Positions 6,401 to 9,797 of a stretch of DNA of 9,797 nucleotides are shown one piece after another. The stretch is from SAR324 cluster bacterium. Its GTDB lineage: Bacteria > SAR324 > JACQKK01. Within the stretch, counting starts at the first letter, position 1. Every line of letters begins with the position of its first letter. A program made the translations under genes and the position numbers. The stretch covers positions 1 through 9,797 of the forward strand of contig JACZVE010000080.1 in assembly GCA_022572825.1 (NCBI GenBank). Direction: 5' to 3'. The notes under the pieces were generated by a model that worked only from the letters and a program-made list of their open reading frames with translations, ran no database searches and had not been told where the DNA came from.

Positions 6401-7401
6401 TCGAGGGCGATGCGATCGGCCAGCTCCTTTTTCAGAAAGGAGACCTGGCCGGTCAGTGTGTTCACCCGCAAGGCTCTCACCTGACCCATGAGGATCTCTT
6501 CCTGCTTGCCCCCCGGATCGCGGCGCAGGAATCTTTCCACTGCGCCAAGGGGCACCCAGCGAAATTCCAGCTTTTCGTCACCGAAATGGCGGGACAGAAT
6601 GGTCCGACCGTTTATGACGATGCCGAGGAAATCCAGGCCACGCTGCTGCCGGAAGCGGAATTCACGAATGTATTGCAGGGGAAGGTCCACGATAATCATC
6701 CGCTCCTTGCGGCCCTTTCCCACCTCCACCTCTTCGGCCTTGCCGTGGCCGAATATCGGGTGCAGCTTGCGCAGGGTGATCAGGTTGAAGGGGATCGCCT
6801 TGGCCCCCTCTTTCAGCACCAGCCGAATCTCGGTGAAGAACGGCGTGGAGAACGCGATTTCCTGCTCCTGTGTCGTGACCTGCCGTGCGAACTCCTCCGG
6901 GTCGTCAATTTCCACCCTTCCCGCCCCCTCCGGAAAATCCAGCACAAGGGTGGCCGATTTATCCGTGAGAACTTGGCGGAGCTTTTCGCGCAGATTTTGC
7001 AAATTGCCGCTCAGATAGACAGCCAACTCCGGGAAATCGAGGCGCAGGCGCGGGACGTAATCAAGGAACGCCGCCAGTGACCGAAACTCCGACTGCAGCT
7101 CGATGATTAGCACGTAGAGCCGCTCCTCCGATTCGGAGATGGCCTTGAAGAGATGTTCAGCGGTCAGATGTGTGGAGCCGTTCTGCGCGGGGAGCAGAAT
7201 TCGCCGCAGGCGGGGCCGCAAGTCATCGGATATTTGGTGGACCGTCTGGACAGGATCTGGATTGAGAACGACGATTCGGCCATTGAGCGAACGGTCCGGT
7301 GCGGGCACTTCCCCGGCGCGCACGCGGCGTACAACCTCGTCGCGAACCAACTCGTGGTCCGCCTCCGTCATGGGAACAAGGGAATAATCAATATCCAGCA
7401 T
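3424..7401 (-). CDS. Large coiled-coil protein of unknown function (1325 aa)
   Basis: I do not recognise the family. No signal peptide, membrane helix, Walker A motif or known catalytic motif is visible, so it is probably a cytoplasmic structural or scaffold protein. Four parts can be seen. Residues 1-330 are mixed alpha/beta, with strand-like stretches such as RMIIVDLPLQYI (234-245) and FLGIVINGRTIL (258-269). Residues 335-362 form a low-complexity linker, basic (VRKRTPSRRQR) then acidic (DAGDGDGEG). Residues 375-650 look mainly helical and globular, with aromatic and His-rich patches such as YHELHLLQNFIAHEFRRNF. Residues 655-1085 are rich in Glu, Gln, Arg, Ala and Leu and read as long coiled coil, broken by a Pro-rich hinge (972-987). 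Residues 1110-1325 form a last domain with the alternating FDYLVLPP and LPLIFITKFD segments. The ATG at 7401 is the first possible start: an in-frame TGA lies 20 codons upstream with no other start between. It lacks a good Shine-Dalgarno site. The gene stands alone on its strand. Confidence 0.9.
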   Translation of the reverse strand: MLDIDYSLVPMTEADHELVRDEVVRRVRAGEVPAPDRSLNGRIVVLNPDPVQTVHQISDDLRPRLRRILLPAQNGSTHLTAEHLFKAISESEERLYVLIIELQSEFRSLAAFLDYVPRLRLDFPELAVYLSGNLQNLREKLRQVLTDKSATLVLDFPEGAGRVEIDDPEEFARQVTTQEQEIAFSTPFFTEIRLVLKEGAKAIPFNLITLRKLHPIFGHGKAEEVEVGKGRKERMIIVDLPLQYIREFRFRQQRGLDFLGIVINGRTILSRHFGDEKLEFRWVPLGAVERFLRRDPGGKQEEILMGQVRALRVNTLTGQVSFLKKELADRIALENSRSVAVRKRTPSRRQRDAGDGDGEGQLITFERIVHPSSHSAHLDPMQEAVREHFYHKLIGEGVEQARKVEIYAQRLRVAGVGPLAGQTLKLLRRFGLERLIDAESFHYLCDTPEEVPSFQNTPARYEAHFASLIEAIRAIAIHKAGDAVRLNDVAYKMPICTEWVDTGLASLEKVTNHELETVYHELHLLQNFIAHEFRRNFDLQQEDLTFFQKMRDCGEAGLIAKWLSEYKRGAYGKPMPAGSYPDVLFFGTNEDKKTNDTRYYFPSIACIELFSEPLNKALFGQFDYEFSIFLEEQMALAVHQAREEGVLQPGPNEFATYFHAKIEETRNERNELNKTLEAIDDEGSPIYQQMYKQEEQAYHERYREFQADREQVEQNLAATSDQVQRLVGELKPQLDRGESAEQAFFTDDPKHPERFEQRLLEAADRSRNRLKGKLRSTFTALTGKIEERRKTLVQFAEGLKGLQQFHQAWQQAQDTRQTAELASLWNEKMGPRHEALQRMKALEREHHTRRVEAQLRNYQGEIQQIDNRMAQQAQINQRTAATLRTYVENVGVRLDKLRQSEGDADADKLISRSETLCKQMGDISRNAQILAGRVRELLEALERIRVRKQRHVSQMFQLQVEDAILKAIESKSQPAPPALQRQGEPPDETEIAGLKQAWTAQSTLVETARSALVSQGEEVEEALRGVKGQAATLHRFQEQHEELIRLIARKKRLRDSAQGLAERQQLMEKESLDLPQRVREKFMPARKQLLIEMFIPENERKASNYHKAQGFVTELLSLSHEKLKETYLDRAIYRRFYCRQFLRGAAYAADPASSVQHTLRNIPSALRLLLKALTHNFTRHRIQGAERLKLPQISYRPPKEIVASIEKMARMAGAGQFDYLVLPPTLSLEEGLALMNRKDALFNGVPRLPLIFITKFDATVLKRNTALRDAYFKALKHNVVLNVDGRIVVDNPRAIGMRLLRETLGCAIDMPNVEAPPEVVSIDAS

Positions 7402-7551
7402 GACGGGTCTTCGGCGCTCGGTTGTGGGACGCTCAGTATTCGGTAAATGTTCTTCGCGTCAGACTATGGATCGCAGCGATTTGTTCCAAATACGAGCGCT
7501 CAATCGGGAATGATACCTGGATGCCTGACGTGACGTACCGGCCGGTGATGA

Positions 7552-7598
7552 GGGATAACCACCGCGTTGACCCAATGACGCGGTGAAAGGTTATACCC
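7552..7598. repeat. Long hairpin upstream of the large coiled-coil gene
   Basis: GGG+ATAACC+ACCGCGT (7552-7567) pairs with ACGCGGT (7578-7584), GGTTAT (7589-7594) and CCC (7596-7598). That gives 16 Watson-Crick pairs, with a GAAA bulge (7585-7588), a one-base bulge and a 10-nt loop. It lies 151 nt before the start of the minus-strand gene and has no T-run on either side. It could be a leader structure of that gene, a regulator site or a copy of a REP-like element. A purely chance structure of this length is unlikely. Confidence 0.6.
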
Positions 7599-7731
7599 CG
7601 CCACGCAGATCGCGTCCTTGCAGGTATACCAACCTAAGCGGATCGGGAAACCAGGTCAATCAATTGATCCTGCAAAAAAGGCGGCGTCGTTGCTCCCGGC
7701 ACGGGTTATTGCCTGGCCGGCGGTACCTTTG

Positions 7732-7763
7732 CAATAGTGTGTGCAGACAATAGTGTGTGCAGA
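7732..7763 (+). repeat. Perfect tandem duplication of a 16-mer
   Basis: CAATAGTGTGTGCAGA occurs twice head to tail (7732-7747 and 7748-7763) with no mismatch. Exact identity points to a recent slippage or duplication event. It lies in non-coding DNA, so the copy number may vary between strains. Confidence 0.85.
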
Positions 7764-7888
7764 GGCCGTATTTGGTAGCCGCGGAATTGAAATGTCTCAA
7801 AACGCGGTGTGGAACCCGGCCTGCCTCGTGTGGCATTCTGAGGGCCGCGCCCCGGCCTAATGAATCTCAACATTATCAATCAGACGAG

Positions 7889-7909
7889 ATCCTTAGCTGC
7901 GCTCAGGAT
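7889..7909. repeat. Short dispersed-type palindromic repeat
   Basis: ATCCTTAGC (7889-7897) and GCTCAGGAT (7901-7909) are inverted copies with one mismatched pair around a TGC loop, followed by GAC. From memory, close variants of GATCCTTCGCTGCGCTCAGG occur as multi-copy intergenic palindromes in many bacteria and give spurious peptides containing words like DEIL..AQDD. Here it reads DEILSCAQDD in the plus frame. Only one copy is present in this window, so the multi-copy nature is recalled, not seen. Confidence 0.5.
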
Positions 7910-8267
7910 GACCCGAAATCCCTGGTTCACTATTCACGCGTCAACGTCGAGGCCGCTTGTACGCAGATGGCCGGAATTTCGTGGATAACACGTCCGTATA
8001 GAGGCATTTGAAGCCTGTGTCCCGTGCCGAGGTCTGCGCTCGATGGCCATGCGCGCAATCGCCGTTATCCGCGGTCGCTTGACAGTTAATTGGCGCGGTC
8101 CGCGAATTCTGCGCACCCAATTTCCCAAAGCCTCGGCCAATCCCTGCCGCCGGTCGTTTGAACGGTGAGCCAGGGTTCAAATTGGCGAATTGCTCCGCAA
8201 GATATCGCACGAGTTGCTGACGCAAGGGACCGGGTGCGGTTAGGGCAAGTCCGGAACGGAGTTCGGC

Positions 8268-8660
8268 TTGATCATTGGCATTAAGCTTCTCCTGAGCACG
8301 GCCACGGTATGTTTCGCCGTCGGATATGCGGCGCGTCGGCGCGTTAATCGCCTGCACCGGCGGCTGATGGCAGTGGGCGCCGGGGTTGCTTGGCTTGCCG
8401 CCGCCGCGATAGGCGTCGGCATGAGCGTGGGAGAGCTTCCGCTTGGGCCGGCGTACTGGTTGGTCGACGTGCTCGGAGGTGCGGGGCCTGCCCGTATCGC
8501 TGCCGCTGTGCAGCTCACTCTTGCGTCGCTGGCGTTGGTGAGCGTGACGGTGCAGGCGTATCTGGGCTGGATGCGGCACCCACTGCACCGATTGGCGGCG
8601 CGCGCAGTGATCCCGCTTTGGCTGCTGGCGTATGTCAGTGCGATGTTTTTCTATTATTGA
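8268..8660 (+). CDS. Small four-helix membrane protein, DUF420-like
   Basis: The 130-residue product has about four hydrophobic segments: residues 2-21, 33-53, 73-96 and 107-129. Basic loops (RRRVNRLHRR, residues 23-32; RHPLHRLAAR) follow helices one and three. An HRRLM word before the second helix, and a final helix led by HRLAAR and reading IPLWLLAYVSAMFFYY, resemble DUF420-type inner-membrane proteins. One DUF420 member has been linked to cytochrome oxidase maturation. The resemblance is by eye and the function here is unknown. The start is TTG at 8268, preceded by CGGAG ending at 8261 with a 6-nt gap. An in-frame TAG at 8241 rules out a longer form, and no upstream ATG or GTG exists in frame. 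It appears monocistronic. The hydrophobic pattern argues strongly against the antisense frame that overlaps it. Confidence 0.65.
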   Translation: MIIGIKLLLSTATVCFAVGYAARRRVNRLHRRLMAVGAGVAWLAAAAIGVGMSVGELPLGPAYWLVDVLGGAGPARIAAAVQLTLASLALVSVTVQAYLGWMRHPLHRLAARAVIPLWLLAYVSAMFFYY

Positions 8661-8955
8661 TCTTTCCCTCCTTATCTTCTCCTCCGGGCGCAACCACTTC
8701 GCCGTACGCCGCTGCCGACCGTGGAGCAGCTTTGCATTCTTCGGTGCGGGCGATACACTGATTTGCCGATCCGCCTCGCGCCAACGGTCTGGCGTCGCCA
8801 CGCCCTCACATTAGGTTTCGCCGCGGCCAGATTGGCCCGTATATCCGCATGGCCAGGGCGGATCGACGCTCGCGGTATCGGCCGTGGCGAAATTACGTTG
8901 GGGGGCCGTGTGATGCCCTGGCGTGATCGGCATTCCCCTCGTCGACCAGGAGACC
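8661..8955. other. Spacer before the gamma-glutamyltransferase gene
   Basis: No gene is seen in these 295 nt. A pyrimidine-rich run (TCTTTCCCTCCTTATCTTCT, 8661-8680) follows the membrane-protein stop, without a preceding stem. The plus-strand frame 8721-9197 passes into the following gene out of frame and has no protein-like character. No promoter was recognised. Confidence 0.5.
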
Positions 8956-9797
8956 ATGCGCGACCATCAGTATCCCGGACGTTCCGTGGTGATGAGCACC
9001 AACGGCATGATCGCCACCAGCCAGCCCATGGCCACGCAGGTGGGGCTGGAAGTGCTAAAGAGCGGTGGCAACGCCATGGACGCCGCCATCGCCGCCGGCG
9101 CCACCCTCTGCGTTACCGAACCGCAGTCCACCGGCATTGGGGGAGACTGCTTCGTTTTCTACCACGAGGCGAAGACCGGATCGCTGCACGGCCTTAACGG
9201 CAGCGGCCGCGCGCCTGCCCGCGCCACCCCCGAGGAATACCGGCGCCGCGGGCACGGCGAGATGCCCCAGCGCGGCCTGCTGTCCGTGACCGTGCCCGGC
9301 GCCATCGACGCGTGGGAGACGGCGGCGGAGCGGTTCGGGACGCGCGGCCTGGACGAGCTGCTGCGGCCGGCGATCGCGTACGCCGAGGAGGGCTATGCCG
9401 TGGGCCCGGTCGTGGCCTGGGTGTGGCGGCGCAACGAGGAACTGCTCGGCAAAACGGAGACCACCCGGCGCACCCTGCTGGTGGACGGCAAGGCGCCGCT
9501 CGCCGGCAGCCAGCACAAGCAGCCGCAACTGGCCGCCTCCCTGCGCCTCATCGCCAAGGGGGGCCGCCGCGCCTTCTATGAAGGGCCGATCGCCAGCGCT
9601 ATCGCCGGCTACATGCGAGAACACGGCGGCCTGATCGGGGAGGAGGATCTGGCAGCGCACACCTCGCAGTGGGTGGAGCCGATCCACACGGATTACCACG
9701 GCCTGCGCGTATTCGAGATCCCGCCCAATGCGCAGGGCATCACCGCGCTGATGGCGCTCAATATACTGGAAAACGCCCGCCTCGGTGAGATGCGGCA
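8956..9797 (+). CDS. Gamma-glutamyltransferase family protein, 5' part (cut by window end)
   Basis: The first 280 codons encode most of the large-subunit half of a gamma-glutamyltransferase, an Ntn hydrolase that transfers or hydrolyses gamma-glutamyl groups. Family landmarks are NGMIATSQPMATQVGLEVL (16-34), GGNAMDAAIA (38-47), VTEPQSTGIGGDCF (53-66), VPGAIDAW (113-120), FYEGPIASAI (207-216) and PPNAQGI (256-262). The autocleavage threonine that starts the small subunit lies beyond the window. Classical enzymes have an RExAP motif whose Arg holds the substrate carboxylate. Here the place reads NGSGRAP (81-87), as in YwrD-like or acylase-like relatives, so glutathione may not be the substrate. 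No signal peptide precedes the domain, so it looks cytoplasmic, unlike E. coli Ggt. AGGAGA (8948-8953) supports the ATG at 8956, although a GTG at 8923 is in frame; a TGA at 8911 limits it upstream. Confidence 0.92.
   Translation, partial: MRDHQYPGRSVVMSTNGMIATSQPMATQVGLEVLKSGGNAMDAAIAAGATLCVTEPQSTGIGGDCFVFYHEAKTGSLHGLNGSGRAPARATPEEYRRRGHGEMPQRGLLSVTVPGAIDAWETAAERFGTRGLDELLRPAIAYAEEGYAVGPVVAWVWRRNEELLGKTETTRRTLLVDGKAPLAGSQHKQPQLAASLRLIAKGGRRAFYEGPIASAIAGYMREHGGLIGEEDLAAHTSQWVEPIHTDYHGLRVFEIPPNAQGITALMALNILENARLGEMR

Larger units (their letters stand above)
7402..8267. other. 866-nt non-coding region upstream of the large coiled-coil gene
   Basis: No gene is supportable here. The plus-strand frame at 7757-8011 translates a dispersed palindromic repeat, and the minus-strand frame at 7941-8801 lies mostly antisense to the membrane-protein gene with the Arg/His/Pro/Gln-rich text of an unused frame. 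The region divides two divergent genes (minus strand to the left, plus strand to the right), so it should contain promoters for both. The best plus-strand trace is TTGACA at 8079-8084 with only a weak AT-rich partner near 8104-8110. Other short palindromes are GGTATACC (7623-7630) and ATCAATTGAT (7659-7668). The larger repeats are listed separately. Confidence 0.55.

Noticed and set aside
5833..7080. 415-codon plus-strand open frame antisense to the large gene
   Set aside because: It is codon-in-register with the minus-strand gene; long antisense frames arise there because the gene seldom uses the codons TTA, CTA and TCA. It has no ribosome binding site.
7757..8011. 84-codon plus-strand frame
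   Set aside because: It reads through the dispersed palindrome (DEILSCAQDD), a typical spurious peptide, and has no ribosome binding site.
8079..8110. TTGACA box as a promoter for the membrane-protein gene
   Set aside because: The -35 is perfect, but the only -10-like sequence is poor and the spacing is about 19 nt; it also lies some 160 nt from the start codon.
7941..8801. 286-codon minus-strand frame over the membrane-protein gene
   Set aside because: Composition is extreme (Arg, His, Pro, Gln), it crosses non-coding DNA on both sides, and the plus strand encodes regular hydrophobic helices with a good ribosome binding site.

Overview
The window is 9.8 kb of GC-rich bacterial chromosome. 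Compact genes with Shine-Dalgarno sites and catabolic-type enzymes suggest a proteobacterium, but no gene here fixes the taxon. I see five protein-coding genes, no RNA gene, no CRISPR array and no intact insertion sequence.

Layout. Positions 1-458 are non-coding, lower in GC and full of short inverted and tandem repeats. Next comes a crotonase-fold enoyl-CoA hydratase/isomerase (459-1259, +). A 406-nt non-coding gap follows, holding a strong hairpin and a 17-nt-periodic triple repeat. Then comes an IlvD/Edd-family [2Fe-2S] dehydratase that looks like a sugar-acid dehydratase rather than the branched-chain amino acid enzyme (1666-3378, +). It converges, with only 45 nt between, on a 1325-codon gene on the minus strand (3424-7401). 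That gene encodes a soluble protein with a long central coiled coil and globular ends that I cannot assign to any family. Upstream of it lies an 866-nt non-coding region (7402-8267) with a long hairpin, a perfect 2 x 16-nt tandem repeat and a dispersed-type palindrome. Rightwards are a small four-helix membrane protein starting at TTG (8268-8660, +) and the 5' part of a gamma-glutamyltransferase (8956 to the window end, +).

How the genes relate. Gaps of roughly 300-870 nt separate the co-directional genes and the large gene is alone on its strand, so the window looks like five separate transcription units, not a pathway operon. The first two enzymes would fit catabolism (acyl-CoA and sugar acid), but nothing ties them together beyond position.

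The least explained item is the 1325-residue protein and the structured DNA upstream of it. Other points are a crotonase without the two hydratase glutamates, a gamma-glutamyltransferase with GSGRAP where classical enzymes have RExAP, and repeat-rich spacers that may hold mobile or regulatory elements.
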